DNA of 38,902 bases from Actinomycetota bacterium (GCA_005787645.1 SYAM01000082.1:1-38902), one strand, 5' to 3'. Counted from the first letter of the stretch, positions 16,779-25,852 are shown. Made by a program: numbers and translations. The notes: generated by a model not told the origin, from the letters alone.

Positions 16779-16790
16779 AGAAGTACTTCT
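16779..16790. promoter_or_regulatory. 12-bp palindrome, candidate operator of livK
   Basis: AGAAGTACTTCT is a perfect 12-bp palindrome 43 nt upstream of the livK ATG, overlapped by a second short palindrome TTCTAGAA (16775-16782). It falls where transcription would begin if the candidate promoter just upstream is correct, a typical repressor site. The binding protein is unknown. Confidence 0.45.
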
Positions 16791-16792
16791 GA

Positions 16793-16820
16793 TCACTACA
16801 AAACTTCTCCCGCAGATCAA
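16793..16820 (-). promoter_or_regulatory. Candidate livK promoter
   Basis: On the minus strand TTGATC (16815-16820) and TAGTGA (16793-16798) are 16 nt apart. The -10 match is imperfect at its last base. It is the best pair in the 199-nt gap, and it would start transcription inside the 12-bp palindrome. The rest of the gap (16821-16935) shows no open reading frame of interest. Confidence 0.3.
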
Positions 16821-16907
16821 GGTGATTCGAGGGCACAGTAGCGTCAAGTAATCCCTGAGTATGCCAAAAGAAGAGAAAAGTTGTAAGTCGAGGAGTCCGC
16901 TAAATTG

Positions 16908-16932
16908 GCCGAGTGTGGGTAATTTTCTCGGC
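16908..16932 (-). terminator. Weak hairpin after the response-regulator gene
   Basis: GCCGAG and CTCGGC can form a 6-bp stem around a 13-nt loop just after the response-regulator stop. It has no U tract, so it may only slow polymerase or be chance. It is the only candidate end for the long minus-strand run before livK. Confidence 0.25.
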
Positions 16933-16935
16933 TAA

Positions 16936-17526
16936 TTAGCCCTTCTGAGCCGAGATTAGCGCCTGAGCGACCTCGACCATCGAAACCCGCTTATCCATGG
17001 CCCCGCGCTGAATCCAGGTGAAAGCCTCCCCTTCGCTCATTCCATGTGCACTCATCAAAATACCTTTTGCCCGCTCAACGATTTTTCGCGCCTCGAGTTT
17101 ACCCTCGAGCGTGGCTATCTCCCCTTCGAGAATGGTCCGCTCGAAGAAGCGAGAACGGGCGACCTCGATTGCAGGAATCAGATCACTAATCGTGAAAGGT
17201 TTTACCAAGTAAGCCATCACACCGGCGTTATTTGCTCGCTCAATCAACTCTCTCTGACTAAAGGCAGTCAACATCACTATCGGAAGATAACCGCGCAATT
17301 CTTCGGCTGCAGTAATGCCATCTTTAACTGGCATCTTCACATCAAAGAGCGCCACATCAGGTTGTTGCTCTCGGACCAATCGAACGGCATCTTCACCGTT
17401 GGCTGCTTCACCAACTACCTCATAACCTTCGCGAGCGAGCATTTCTACCAAGTCCATCCGGATGAGCGCCTCATCTTCAGCAACCACAATTCGCAACGGT
17501 GAAGGTTTCGATGGCGAGATGGTCAT
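16936..17526 (-). CDS. pdtaR: Response regulator with ANTAR RNA-binding domain (AmiR/NasT, PdtaR-like)
   Basis: The 196-residue protein has a receiver domain (about 11-130) with acidic pair Glu17/Asp18, phosphoacceptor Asp62 (FDVKMP), Thr87 and Lys109. A coiled-coil linker follows, then a C-terminal ANTAR domain (about 140-194, KIVERAKGILMSAHGMSEGEAF). ANTAR proteins act as transcription antiterminators by binding paired hexaloop hairpins in nascent RNA. PdtaR/PdtaS is the mycobacterial example, and no histidine kinase is in this window. The ATG at 17526 is 1 nt from the 3' end of a tRNA and has no ribosome-binding site. A shorter TTG start at residue 11 would also have no ribosome-binding site. 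The family is firm; the gene symbol is by analogy. Confidence 0.93.
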   Translation of the reverse strand: MTISPSKPSPLRIVVAEDEALIRMDLVEMLAREGYEVVGEAANGEDAVRLVREQQPDVALFDVKMPVKDGITAAEELRGYLPIVMLTAFSQRELIERANNAGVMAYLVKPFTISDLIPAIEVARSRFFERTILEGEIATLEGKLEARKIVERAKGILMSAHGMSEGEAFTWIQRGAMDKRVSMVEVAQALISAQKG

Positions 17527-17527
17527 G

Positions 17528-17600
17528 TGCCCCGAGTCGGATTCGAACCGACACTATGCAGTGTTTGAGACTGCCCTCTCTACCGTTGGAGTACCGAGGC
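17528..17600 (-). tRNA. tRNA with CAA anticodon (Leu by anticodon), short variable loop
   Basis: A 73-nt cloverleaf folds by hand: acceptor GCCTCGG with TCGGGGC (two G-U pairs), D arm CTCC...AGAG with GG in the loop, anticodon stem GCAGT/ACTGC around CTCAAAC (anticodon CAA at 17565-17567), variable region ATAGT, T arm GTCGG-TTCGAAT-CCGAC, and discriminator A. CCA is not encoded. The anticodon reads UUG (Leu), and A73 suits Leu, but bacterial tRNA-Leu normally has a long variable arm and this one has 5 nt. It lies 14 nt after pyk and 1 nt before the response-regulator ATG. A TAAACT box overlapping the pyk stop could serve as a -10, or the tRNA may be processed from the pyk transcript. Confidence 0.85.
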
Positions 17601-17614
17601 GTGGTGTAGAGAGT

Positions 17615-19063
17615 TTACCTATAGGCCGCAGCGGCGCCAGCCACGGCATCTCCGATCCGATGTACGCGCATGGCATTGGTCGAGCCAGGGATTCCTGGAG
17701 GGCTACCGGCAACAATCACAATATGTTCGCCAATAGCTCCGCGCCCAGTATCAAGAAGAGCAGAATCGATCTGTTTGACCATCTCGTCGGTATGTTTCGC
17801 CGGTGGAATCACTATCGGTTCTACTCCCCAGGAGAGCGCGAGTTGATGGGCAGTACTTATCTCTGGGGTCAGGGCGAGTATGGGAATTACCGAGCGCAAA
17901 CGTGACATTCGACGGGCCGAATCTCCACTCTGTGTAAAAGCAACGAGAAATTGCGCACCGACGACTGCTCCCACTTCAGCGGCCGCTTTCGTAATTGCGC
18001 CCGATTTTGTATGGGGATTATGGCGCAGCTGGGCCACCTCTGAGAGCGCCTTCTCCTCTGTCTTCGCAATTATCTTAGACATCATGGAGACCGCTTCAAG
18101 TGGAAACTTCCCCACGCTCGTCTCACCAGAGAGCATCAGCGCATCTGCCCCATCGAGAATCGCATTTGCGCAATCGGTCGCTTCCGCCCGAGTGGGCGAA
18201 GGATTGCTCATCATCGATTCCAACATTTGGGTCGCGACAATCACTGGTTTGGCATTCTCCCTGGCCGCCGCGATGCATCGCTTCTGAACCAATGGCACCT
18301 CTTCTATTGGAAGTTCCACACCCAGATCACCACGTGCCACCATCAAACCATCGAATGCGTTTACAATCTCATCGAGATTAGAGACTGCTTGTGGTTTCTC
18401 AATTTTCGCAATAACAGGAATGCGAACATCCATCCGATTCATGACAGCATGAACGCCCTCGATGTCGGAACCGTGACGAACAAAAGAGAGCGCAATCAGA
18501 TCCACGCCTGCGGTGAGCGCCCATTCCAAATCAGAGAGATCCTTCTCCGAGAGGGCAGGAACCGAAAGTGAAGAGCCTGGAGCGTTTATTCCTTTATTGC
18601 TACTTATTGCCCCACCATTTCTCACGATGGTGTAAATATCTTCGCCGCTAATCTTTGATATCTGAAGTGCAATCTTGCCATCGTCGATAAGTAAAGTATC
18701 TCCAGCGGTACAATCTGCTGCCAATCCCTTGTACGTAGTGGAGGCTCGTGAACTATCACCGACGATTTCTTGAGTGGTGATGACGAAACTTGCTCCCTCT
18801 TGAAGAAAGTGCTCACCTTCAACAAGTTTTCCCAGACGAATCTTGGGCCCTTGGAGATCTGCAAGAACTGCTACGTACGCAGCGCGCTTTCTAGATTCAT
18901 TCCGCACGTTAGTGAGCAATTCTTCATGTTGAACGCGAGTGCCATGTGAAAGATTCAATCGTGCAACATTCATTCCAGCATCGATCAATTGACCGATGCG
19001 CATCTCACTCGAGGTTGCTGGCCCTAAGGTGCAGACGATTTTTGCACGTCGTTGACCGCTCAT
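17615..19063 (-). CDS. pyk: Pyruvate kinase
   Basis: Pyruvate kinase transfers phosphate from phosphoenolpyruvate to ADP, ending glycolysis. The 482-residue protein is full length. It begins RRAKIVCTLGPATSS, contains the active-site loops ARLNLSHG and VIAKIEKPQAVSNLDEI, the MVARGDLGVELPIEEVP motif and ATQMLESM, and has a C-terminal regulatory domain. The ATG follows the gltD stop by 4 nt, so pyk is probably cotranscribed with gltBD. The tRNA and the ANTAR regulator follow on the same strand. Nothing is unusual in the protein. Confidence 0.98.
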   Translation of the reverse strand: MSGQRRAKIVCTLGPATSSEMRIGQLIDAGMNVARLNLSHGTRVQHEELLTNVRNESRKRAAYVAVLADLQGPKIRLGKLVEGEHFLQEGASFVITTQEIVGDSSRASTTYKGLAADCTAGDTLLIDDGKIALQISKISGEDIYTIVRNGGAISSNKGINAPGSSLSVPALSEKDLSDLEWALTAGVDLIALSFVRHGSDIEGVHAVMNRMDVRIPVIAKIEKPQAVSNLDEIVNAFDGLMVARGDLGVELPIEEVPLVQKRCIAAARENAKPVIVATQMLESMMSNPSPTRAEATDCANAILDGADALMLSGETSVGKFPLEAVSMMSKIIAKTEEKALSEVAQLRHNPHTKSGAITKAAAEVGAVVGAQFLVAFTQSGDSARRMSRLRSVIPILALTPEISTAHQLALSWGVEPIVIPPAKHTDEMVKQIDSALLDTGRGAIGEHIVIVAGSPPGIPGSTNAMRVHRIGDAVAGAAAAYR

Positions 19064-19067
19064 CCCA

Positions 19068-20522
19068 CTACACCATTAATGGGCGAGCAGTGGGCTCGAT
19101 CGGTGCCGGAAGTTGAGTTCTTCCCATCAGATAGCGATCTGCTCCAGCGGCAGCAGAGCGACCCTCTGCAATCGCCCACACGATGAGCGACTGGCCCCGA
19201 CCTGCGTCGCCGGCTACGAATACCCCTGGAACGGTGCTCTGATAGCTCTCATCTCGAGCAATATTGCCTCGAGAATCCAGTTCTACTCCCAATTGCGAAA
19301 TCAGAGGTGACTTCTCTACTCCCGTAAAGCCCATCGCCAAGAAGACAAAGTCCGCTGGGATCTCACGCTCGCTTCCGGGAACTTTTTCAAATTTACCATT
19401 GACGAATTGGGTCTCTATCAGCTTGAGCGCCTTCAGGTTGCCGGCGCCATCACCGATGAATTCTTCAGTGGAGACAGAGTACATACGCTCCCCCGCTTCC
19501 TCATGTGCGCTCGATACTCGATAGATCATCGGATAGGTCGGCCAGGGCGCAGACGAAGGGCGTTCGTTGCTTGGTCGCGGCATGATCTCGAGTTGAGTAA
19601 TGGATGCTGCACCTTGACGTATTGCAGTTCCTAGACAATCGGCGCCGGTATCACCCCCACCAAGGATCACCACATCTTTGCCTCTCACATTTATTAGGGG
19701 TGCGGTGATTTCACCTAAGCCCTGTTTATTGCCCCAAGGGAGATATTCCATCGCTTGATATATCCCACGAAGTTCTCGCCCAGGTACTGGAAGATCTCGC
19801 CACTGCGTAGCACCAATTGCAAGGACCACTGCGTCATAGCGAGTACGTAACTGCTCACCGGTAATCTCTTCACCAACATTTACTCCAGCACGAAAGCGAG
19901 TGCCTTCAGCCTTCATTTGATCGAGACGGCGATCAAGAATTGATTTCTCCATCTTGAATTCGGGGATACCGTAACGAAGTAAACCGCCAATCTTCTCGCC
20001 CCGTTCATAGACTGCAACGGTGTGACCAGCACGAGTCAATTGTTGCGCCGCAGCAAGTCCAGCAGGACCAGAACCAACCACCGCAACAGTCTTTCCTGTA
20101 AGACGATCGGGAACTAATGGCTTGACTCCGCCTACAGCAAAGGCCTCTTCAATAGTTCGAAGTTCTACTTGCTTGATAGTTACAGCATCTCTATTGATGC
20201 CGACAACGCAAGCAGTCTCGCACGGTGCAGGACATAGCCGACCAGTGAATTCGGGGAAATTGTTTGTGGCATGTAGTCGATCAATCGCCTCGCCGACTTC
20301 GCCACGCCAAATCAGGTCATTCCACTCAGGAATCAGATTTCCCAGCGGGCAGCCTTGGTGACAGAAAGGGATACCGCAATCCATGCAACGACCTGCTTGT
20401 TTCTGTAAATCTGCGAAGGGTTGATCCTCATACACTTCACGCCAATCGCGAATTCGAATATCTACCGGTCGTCGCTTAGGAGTCTCGCGCGGTACTTTCA
20501 TAAACCCTGCTGGATCAGCCAT
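19068..20522 (-). CDS. gltD: Glutamate synthase small subunit (GltD)
   Basis: GltD passes electrons from NADPH to the large subunit of glutamate synthase. The 484-residue protein has the N-terminal ferredoxin-like Cys clusters (CMDCGIPFCHQGCP and CPAPCETACV) for two [4Fe-4S] centres. The FAD-binding GSGPAGLAAAQ, an NADPH-binding region (ILGGGDTGADCLGTA) and a C-terminal FAD motif (GVFVAGDAGRGQSLIVWAI) follow. The start overlaps the gltB stop by 8 nt, so production of both subunits is coupled. Length and motifs are those of a complete enzyme. Confidence 0.97.
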   Translation of the reverse strand: MADPAGFMKVPRETPKRRPVDIRIRDWREVYEDQPFADLQKQAGRCMDCGIPFCHQGCPLGNLIPEWNDLIWRGEVGEAIDRLHATNNFPEFTGRLCPAPCETACVVGINRDAVTIKQVELRTIEEAFAVGGVKPLVPDRLTGKTVAVVGSGPAGLAAAQQLTRAGHTVAVYERGEKIGGLLRYGIPEFKMEKSILDRRLDQMKAEGTRFRAGVNVGEEITGEQLRTRYDAVVLAIGATQWRDLPVPGRELRGIYQAMEYLPWGNKQGLGEITAPLINVRGKDVVILGGGDTGADCLGTAIRQGAASITQLEIMPRPSNERPSSAPWPTYPMIYRVSSAHEEAGERMYSVSTEEFIGDGAGNLKALKLIETQFVNGKFEKVPGSEREIPADFVFLAMGFTGVEKSPLISQLGVELDSRGNIARDESYQSTVPGVFVAGDAGRGQSLIVWAIAEGRSAAAGADRYLMGRTQLPAPIEPTARPLMV

Positions 20523-23500
20523 GAGTAGCCTCCATTACGTAAGTCTCCCGAGGGAGCCCTTCTCTCTCCGCGCGCTCCATTGCCGCAAGCACTCGAGCAT
20601 AATCCCGTGGCATTACGAGCGAGAAGCGCTCAACCGATTCTTGCCAATTATTTAGAATCTCTGCGGCTACTGGTGAACCGCTCTCTGCCCCATACCGCGA
20701 GAGAATCTGGTGTAGATGGGCTTTGTCACTCTCGGTGAGAATCAAGATATCTACCATCTCGCCGTTGACATGCGCAGGATTGATATCGAGTACGAAGGCT
20801 CGCCCACCAGACATTCCTGCAGCGAAGTTCCGTCCAGTTTTGCCGAGGACTACAACAACGCCACCGGTCATGTATTCACAACCGTGGTCGCCCACTCCTT
20901 CAACTACTGCAGTCGCACCTGAGTTTCGCACGCAGAATCTCTCACCAACGATTCCTCGAATAAAAATATCGCCTGATGTGCCACCATAACCGATGACATT
21001 TCCCGCGATCACATTCTCCTGTGCAACAAATTGTGCGCGTTCATCAGGCTGAACCACGATCGTTCCACCAGAGATTCCTTTGCCGACATAGTCATTCGCA
21101 TCACCGTAAAGTCGCAAGGTCACGCCTTTGGGAATGAAGGCACCAAATGATTGACCTGCTGAACCATGGAAGGTCAGATCAATTGTTCCCGGTGGAAGTC
21201 CCTCCCCACCAAAACGTCTGGTCACTTCAGCCCCAAGCATTGTTCCAACTGTTCGATTGACATTGCGGACTTCAAGGCTTGCTCTGACAGGTTGTGCATC
21301 TTCCAATGCGCTCTGAGCTAGAGCGATGAGTTGATTGTCAAGGGCTCGATCCAAGCCGTGATCCTGCTTATGTACTGCATAACGAACACCCGGCGCTGGC
21401 GCCACCAATAATGGTGAGAGATCAAGCCCCGATGCCTTCCAGTGATCTACTGCTTTTTTCGTATCGAGTATTTCGACTTGGCCGACCGCATCTTCAATAC
21501 TTCTAAAGCCAAGTTCGGCAAGTAATTCACGTACTTCCTCTGCGATGTATTCGAAGAAAGTCTCTACAAACTCCGGTTTGCCTGAGAACTTTTCGCGTAA
21601 CAGAGGATTTTGGGTTGCCACTCCCACTGGACAGGTATCTAGATGGCATACCCGCATCATGATGCAGCCAGAGACGACTAGTGGAGCGGTGGCAAAGCCA
21701 TATTCTTCAGCGCCTAAAAGCGCTGCGATAATGACATCGCGTCCAGTCTTCAACTGACCATCGGTCTGAACCACGATTCGATCACGTAGTCGGTTGAGCA
21801 TGAGAGTCTGTTGTGTCTCCGCAAGTCCCAACTCCCATGGCGCTCCTGCGTGTTTCAGCGAAGTAAGTGGAGATGCGCCAGTACCGCCGTCATGACCGGA
21901 GATGAGCACGACATCAGCATGTGCCTTACTTACACCTGCAGCGACAGTACCCACACCCACCTCTGCGACTAACTTCACATGAATACGCGCATCCTTATTG
22001 GAATTCTTTAAATCATGGATGAGTTGAGCTAAATCCTCGATTGAATAGATGTCATGGTGAGGCGGTGGCGAAATCAAGCCAACGCCAGGAGTCGAGTGTC
22101 GAGTCTTTGCTACCCATGGATAGACCTTCTGTCCTGGGAGTTGACCGCCCTCTCCCGGTTTAGCACCTTGGGCCATCTTGATTTGAATGTCATCAGCGTT
22201 GACCAGATACTCGCTTGTCACGCCAAAGCGTCCACTAGCAACTTGTTTGATTGCTGATCGTTTGGAATCTCCATTTGCCAATGGCAGATAGCGTTCGGGA
22301 TCCTCGCCACCTTCGCCAGTGTTGGATTTACCGCCCAAACGGTTCATCGCAATAGCCAATGTCTCGTGCGCCTCTTGCGAGATCGATCCATAGGACATTG
22401 CTCCTGTAGAAAAACGTTTGACGATCTCACTTATCGGCTCAACTTCGTCGATTGAGAGTGGTTTACGTTGATCTTTTTTCAATTCAAAGAGTCCACGTAA
22501 TGTCATCAGATCTTTTGACCGATTGTTAACTTTGTCAGTGTACTTCTTAAAGATTTCGTATTGACGCGCCCTCGTCGAATGTTGGAGCAAAAAGACAGTC
22601 TCAGGATCGAATAGATGTGGTTCGCCATCTCGACGCCACTGATACTCGCCTCCTGTAGGCAACTTCTTTGTGCCAGGAATTTCGCCCCCCGGTGGATACG
22701 CGATTTGATGGCGGGCAATCGCTTCGCTTGCGATGATGTCAATCCCGATTCCACCAAGCCGTGAAGTAGTGCCAGAGAAGTACTCATCTACCACCGCTTG
22801 CGAGAGGCCAATTGCCTCGAATACCTGTGCCCCGGTGTACGAAGCAATCGTGGAAATGCCCATCTTCGACATAACCTTTAAAACGCCCTTACCTAGGGCT
22901 TTGATGAGATTGCGAACTGCTTTCTCAGGAGAGATGTTGGGGATGACACCTTGGTTGACCAAATCTTCGACGCTCTCCATAGCAAGATAAGGATTAACTG
23001 CTGCGGCGCCAAAACCTAAGAGGAGCGCAACATGATGAACTTCTCGGACATCGCCAGCCTCAACGACCAGACCTACATGGGTTCTACGTTGAGTGCGGAT
23101 CAGATGGTGGTGGATTGCTGAGATGAGTAAGAGCGATGGGATCGGCGCATTATCAGCATCGCCATCTCGATCAGAGAGCACGATTATCCGCGCCCCCTTT
23201 TCAATTGCCTGGCTCGCCTCATGACGTAATTCTTCAATTCGCGCTGCCAACCCGGCGCCACCATCGGCGACCGAGAAGAGTCCACGGAGTACGTATGGAG
23301 CGAAACCGCTCTGAGTCTTGTCGGCATTGACATGAATGATTTTTGCCAACTCGTCATTATCAATAACAGGAAAAGGCAAAAGTATTTGGCGGCAGGACTC
23401 AGGTCCCGGATCAAGAATGTTATGTTCTGGCCCAATAGTGGCAGAAAGACTCGTAACCAGCTCTTCCCGAATCGCATCAAGAGGTGGATTCGTCACCTGA

Positions 23501-25068
23501 GCAAATAATTGTGAGAAGTAATCGAATAAGAGCCGTGGTTTATTCGAGAGAGCGGCGATTGGCGAATCAGTACCCATCGAACCTAAAGGTTCCATCCCTG
23601 CCCGCGCCATTGGAGTAAGGAGAATTCTCAACTCTTCTTCGGTATACCCAAAAGCGCGTTGTCGTCGGAGCACGGATGCATGCGGATAGACGATGTGCTC
23701 TCGTGCGGGTAAATCCTCAAGTCGCACCACTCCTTGCTCTACCCACTCTGCGTAATCTGCGGCCGAGGCGAGGGAAGATTTAATTTCCTCATCTTCAATT
23801 ATTCGACCCTCTTCGATATCCACCAAGAACATTCGCCCAGGCTGTAATCGTCCTTTTCGGATTACTGAGGCGGCGGGAATATCCAATACGCCAACTTCAC
23901 TGGCTAAGACGACCAATCCCTCATCAGTTACCCAGAACCGAGAGGGGCGGAGGCCATTTCGATCGAGAACTGCGCCTACTTGATGACCATCGGTGAAAGT
24001 TACGCAGGCTGGGCCATCCCAGGGCTCTATCAGTGAGGAGTGAAAGGCATAGAAAGCCTTGCGGGTCGGATCCATTGTGGAGTTGTTCTCCCAGGCCTCT
24101 GGAATCATCATCAACATCGCATGTGGCAATGAACGTCCTGATAAATAAAGTAGCTCGAGCACTTCATCGAACGACGCCGAGTCACTACCGCCATCGGAGA
24201 TGATTGGAAATATTCGCTTGATATCTCCGGGAATGACATCACTTGCAAGTAGCGCTTCGCGAGCGCGCATCCAATTGCGATTTCCCTTCACGGTGTTGAT
24301 TTCACCGTTATGTGCGATGTAGCGATACGGATGCGCTAGCGGCCAAGAGGGAAATGTATTTGTGGAGAATCGTGAGTGCACCAATGCAAGTGGCGATGCA
24401 ACACGTTCATCTGAAAGGTCAGGAAAGAACTCCTCTAGTTGTCCAGTGGTCAACATTCCTTTGTACACGATTGTTTGTGAGGAGAGCGAAGGGAAATACA
24501 CTTCGAGCGTATGTTCTGCTCTCTTACGGAAGATGAAAAGCAATCTATCGAGAGCAATTTGGCTCTCGCCATTCTTGCCTTCAAGGAAAATCTCTTTAAA
24601 CGAAGGCATTACAGACTTGGCGGTCGCACCTAGAGAGCTCGCGTTAATTGGAAGGTCGCGCCAACCGATGATCGAAAGTCCCTCTTGGGTAGCCAGCGTA
24701 TTCATGGCACGCAGAACTTCCGCACTCTTTCTCTCGTCTGCCGGCAAGAATGCGATTCCTGTTCCATAACTTCCTGCAGGTGGAAGTGGGAAGTCCACGA
24801 CCTCTCGGAAGAATTGGTCGGGAATGCGAATGAGAATGCCAGCGCCATCTCCGCTATCAGGTTCAGCACCTGAAGCGCCGCGATGTTCCATATTGCGAAG
24901 TGCGGTCAATCCCAGCGCGACGATGTCATGGCGCGCTTGGCCAGTGAGGGTAGCGACCATGGCGACGCCACAGGCATCCTTTTCAAATTCGGAGTTGTAG
25001 AGTCCAACTCCGCGAGAACGCACCGGTGCAGCCTGGTCTGGAAAGGCTGAAAAATGAGAAATGGCCAT
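20515..25068 (-). CDS. gltB: Glutamate synthase large subunit (GltB)
   Basis: GltB converts glutamine and 2-oxoglutarate to two glutamates. The 1517-residue protein has an N-terminal glutamine amidotransferase domain whose catalytic Cys is probably Cys33 (KDACGVAMVA), exposed after removal of the leader. A central domain, an FMN-binding synthase domain with the [3Fe-4S] motif CIMMRVCHLDTCPVG (about 1134-1148) and a C-terminal beta-helix GXGXG domain follow. The ATG is preceded by AGGAGGG with good spacing, the strongest ribosome-binding site in the window. A TAGTAT box at the end of the VIT gene may be the -10 of its own promoter, but no clear -35 is visible. Identity is certain. Confidence 0.98.
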   Translation of the reverse strand: MAISHFSAFPDQAAPVRSRGVGLYNSEFEKDACGVAMVATLTGQARHDIVALGLTALRNMEHRGASGAEPDSGDGAGILIRIPDQFFREVVDFPLPPAGSYGTGIAFLPADERKSAEVLRAMNTLATQEGLSIIGWRDLPINASSLGATAKSVMPSFKEIFLEGKNGESQIALDRLLFIFRKRAEHTLEVYFPSLSSQTIVYKGMLTTGQLEEFFPDLSDERVASPLALVHSRFSTNTFPSWPLAHPYRYIAHNGEINTVKGNRNWMRAREALLASDVIPGDIKRIFPIISDGGSDSASFDEVLELLYLSGRSLPHAMLMMIPEAWENNSTMDPTRKAFYAFHSSLIEPWDGPACVTFTDGHQVGAVLDRNGLRPSRFWVTDEGLVVLASEVGVLDIPAASVIRKGRLQPGRMFLVDIEEGRIIEDEEIKSSLASAADYAEWVEQGVVRLEDLPAREHIVYPHASVLRRQRAFGYTEEELRILLTPMARAGMEPLGSMGTDSPIAALSNKPRLLFDYFSQLFAQVTNPPLDAIREELVTSLSATIGPEHNILDPGPESCRQILLPFPVIDNDELAKIIHVNADKTQSGFAPYVLRGLFSVADGGAGLAARIEELRHEASQAIEKGARIIVLSDRDGDADNAPIPSLLLISAIHHHLIRTQRRTHVGLVVEAGDVREVHHVALLLGFGAAAVNPYLAMESVEDLVNQGVIPNISPEKAVRNLIKALGKGVLKVMSKMGISTIASYTGAQVFEAIGLSQAVVDEYFSGTTSRLGGIGIDIIASEAIARHQIAYPPGGEIPGTKKLPTGGEYQWRRDGEPHLFDPETVFLLQHSTRARQYEIFKKYTDKVNNRSKDLMTLRGLFELKKDQRKPLSIDEVEPISEIVKRFSTGAMSYGSISQEAHETLAIAMNRLGGKSNTGEGGEDPERYLPLANGDSKRSAIKQVASGRFGVTSEYLVNADDIQIKMAQGAKPGEGGQLPGQKVYPWVAKTRHSTPGVGLISPPPHHDIYSIEDLAQLIHDLKNSNKDARIHVKLVAEVGVGTVAAGVSKAHADVVLISGHDGGTGASPLTSLKHAGAPWELGLAETQQTLMLNRLRDRIVVQTDGQLKTGRDVIIAALLGAEEYGFATAPLVVSGCIMMRVCHLDTCPVGVATQNPLLREKFSGKPEFVETFFEYIAEEVRELLAELGFRSIEDAVGQVEILDTKKAVDHWKASGLDLSPLLVAPAPGVRYAVHKQDHGLDRALDNQLIALAQSALEDAQPVRASLEVRNVNRTVGTMLGAEVTRRFGGEGLPPGTIDLTFHGSAGQSFGAFIPKGVTLRLYGDANDYVGKGISGGTIVVQPDERAQFVAQENVIAGNVIGYGGTSGDIFIRGIVGERFCVRNSGATAVVEGVGDHGCEYMTGGVVVVLGKTGRNFAAGMSGGRAFVLDINPAHVNGEMVDILILTESDKAHLHQILSRYGAESGSPVAAEILNNWQESVERFSLVMPRDYARVLAAMERAEREGLPRETYVMEATHG

Positions 25069-25134
25069 GGATATCCCTCCTGATGGGACGCCTTTGGCCC
25101 GGATGTGCTAAACGAACAACCCTAATACTAGCGT

Positions 25135-25845
25135 CTAGATCCCGCTTATGTGCACCAGAGCGCCAATGCCGGCTGTGACCGCCATTGCCAGGCTCCCGCC
25201 GATCATGATTCTCATTGTGGCGGAAATTGGGTTAGTCCCGGAAATCCTCGCCCCCGTTACTCCAGCCAGAGCAAGACCGAGGATGGTGATCGTCACGATA
25301 CTCACCCCTTGATTGATGAGCGTAGGAATGAAGACTCCGATTAGCGGAATCAATCCCCCAAGGGTGAATGCCGCCGCAGATGCAACTGCTGCCTGAATCG
25401 GTCTGGCCTTGGTGAGATCATGCTGACCTAATTCATCGCGAAGATGAGCCTCTAGCGCATTGTGTTTATGGAGCGCCTGCGCAACCTGGAGCGATAAATC
25501 GCGAGGGATACCCCGATCTTCATAGATTTTCGCAAGTTCTAGTAACTCTCCTTCAGGATCGAGTTCTAAGTGAGCCCTCTCAATCTCCCGGTCGGCTCTT
25601 TCGATATCAGTCTGGGAGCTAACTGACACATATTCGCCAACTGCCATCGACAGCGCTCCTGCCGCAATTCCAGCAAGCCCAGCAGTTACTACAGTTGCAG
25701 TACTTGTCTGTGCGGCAACAAATCCAAGCATTAGTGAAGCGTTCGAGACTAAACCATCGTTGACACCCAGTACCGCAGCCCGTAACCACCCCGCGCGATG
25801 AGTTCGATGCTCGAGATTACGTTGATAGACCTTTTCTAATGACAC
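25135..25845 (-). CDS. VIT/CCC1 family metal-ion transporter
   Basis: The 236-residue membrane protein belongs to the VIT1/CCC1 (Fe2+/Mn2+ transporter) family. The first segment is HRAGWLRAAVLGVNDGLVSNASLMLGF, a typical first-helix motif. MAVGEYVSVSSQTDIERADRE and a Glu-rich cytoplasmic region that binds metal follow, then three further membrane segments (GGLIPLIG and GARISG). I chose the GTG at 25845: the upstream in-frame start (25908) lies inside lgt and adds 21 residues that do not fit the family. TAAACT sits 7 nt before this GTG, overlapping the lgt stop. Transported metal and direction are inferred from the family only. Confidence 0.85.
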   Translation of the reverse strand: MSLEKVYQRNLEHRTHRAGWLRAAVLGVNDGLVSNASLMLGFVAAQTSTATVVTAGLAGIAAGALSMAVGEYVSVSSQTDIERADREIERAHLELDPEGELLELAKIYEDRGIPRDLSLQVAQALHKHNALEAHLRDELGQHDLTKARPIQAAVASAAAFTLGGLIPLIGVFIPTLINQGVSIVTITILGLALAGVTGARISGTNPISATMRIMIGGSLAMAVTAGIGALVHISGI

Positions 25846-25852
25846 AGAGAGA

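Noticed and set aside
17044..17502. 152-codon plus-strand frame opposite the response regulator
   Set aside because: Shadow of the REC-ANTAR gene. No ribosome-binding site and no family motif.
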